Of a stretch of DNA of 64,000 nucleotides, positions 63,940 to 64,000 are shown piece by piece. The stretch is from Azoarcus sp. PA01. GTDB lineage: Bacteria > Pseudomonadota > Gammaproteobacteria > Burkholderiales > Rhodocyclaceae. The stretch is from the NCBI GenBank assembly GCA_001274695.2, contig LARU01000004.1, positions 868,001-932,000 on the forward strand, given 5' to 3'. Positions within the stretch are counted from its first letter, which is position 1. Each line of letters opens with the position of its first letter. Made by a program: the position numbers and the translations under genes. The notes under the pieces were generated by a model that was not told the DNA's origin, did no database searches, and worked only from the letters and a program-made list of their open reading frames with translations.

Positions 63940-64000
63940 TGAACGGTTTCATCGACACGCACCGCGAGCACTTCGGGGTCGAGCCGATCTGCAAGGTGCT
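63939..64000 (+). CDS. IS3-family transposase OrfB (DDE integrase), 5' end only
   Basis: ATG at 63939 overlaps the OrfA stop (TGATG). The 20 visible residues, [20 protein letters not shown], match the OrfB N-terminus (IDTHREHFGVEPICRVL). The catalytic rve domain lies beyond the window. Expression may also occur as an OrfAB fusion by frameshift. Confidence 0.88.
   Translation, partial: MNGFIDTHREHFGVEPICKV

Larger units (their letters stand above)
63568..64000 (+). mobile_element. IS3-family insertion sequence, left end
   Basis: Left terminus begins TGAATCGCCCCGGGTTTTG at 63568, of the TGA...-type IS3 inverted repeat, followed by a transposase orfA and the start of orfB in the next frame. 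The right end, direct repeats and full orfB are outside the window. It interrupts an older gene fragment on its left. Confidence 0.8.

Overview
GC-rich bacterial chromosome with dense genes, short intergenic gaps and strong GC3 bias. Gene content suggests a betaproteobacterium of the Rhodocyclales (Azoarcus/Aromatoleum/Thauera type): a cbb3 oxidase operon under FNR-like sites, the exbB-exbD-lpxK-Trm112-kdsB-adk block, class I PHA synthase with several phasins, DUF3579, DUF2242 and DUF502 genes, and an arginine operon. The taxonomic call is inference from gene content, not from a search.

Layout. 1-6145 (minus): high-affinity cbb3 terminal oxidase, with ccoIS upstream of ccoNOQP; ccoP runs off the left edge. 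Two rho-independent terminators separate ccoS from ccoN, and a perfect FNR-type palindrome precedes ccoN. 6296-9313: short-chain dehydrogenase with a MerR-type operator, a MntA-HepT toxin-antitoxin pair, a CoA-type NUDIX hydrolase and a retropepsin-like periplasmic protease. 9582-16164: type IV minor pilins. The minus-strand run fimT-pilW-pilX-pilV-pilE is followed by an AlgZ/FimS-like histidine kinase, and a separate FimT/GspH-like pilin lies on the plus strand. PilV and PilX are unusually long and no pilY1 is present. 16941-18485: secreted di-haem peroxidase. 18738-23458: argD-argF-argG-DUF2788-ppnP-yajQ-yjfB, nearly contiguous on the minus strand. 23751-26907: DUF3579, rpsT, murJ, PEBP protein. 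26933-32054: phosphofructokinase, adk, kdsB, Trm112-like protein, lpxK, exbD, exbB. 32355-38898: xseA, sodB, GST, phaC, phasin, CBS protein, DUF2242 lipoprotein. 38932-46358: RlmN-like radical SAM enzyme, a repeat-rich spacer, a hypothetical gene, AEC transporter, divergent LysR/MFS pair, phasin, MlaC-like protein, EF-hand protein.

The most striking gene is at 46924-52053: a 1709-residue protein with two complete-looking alpha/beta-hydrolase domains, a central domain I do not recognise, and a C-terminal CHAT (caspase-like) protease domain. It is followed by an AsmA-family gene. No CRISPR, STAND or gasdermin gene is nearby, so any defence role is inference.

54308-64000: DUF3096 micro-gene, phasin, CsbD, a methyltransferase, a MITE/REPIN-like inverted-repeat element, a four-gene run (NAD(P)H-binding protein, cytochrome b561, two YceI proteins) divergent from a LysR regulator, a tungstate-type ABC permease/ATPase pair without a binding protein, DUF502, then a decayed stretch (frameshifted DUF2062 remnant plus a gene 3' end) cut by an IS3-family element that runs off the right edge.
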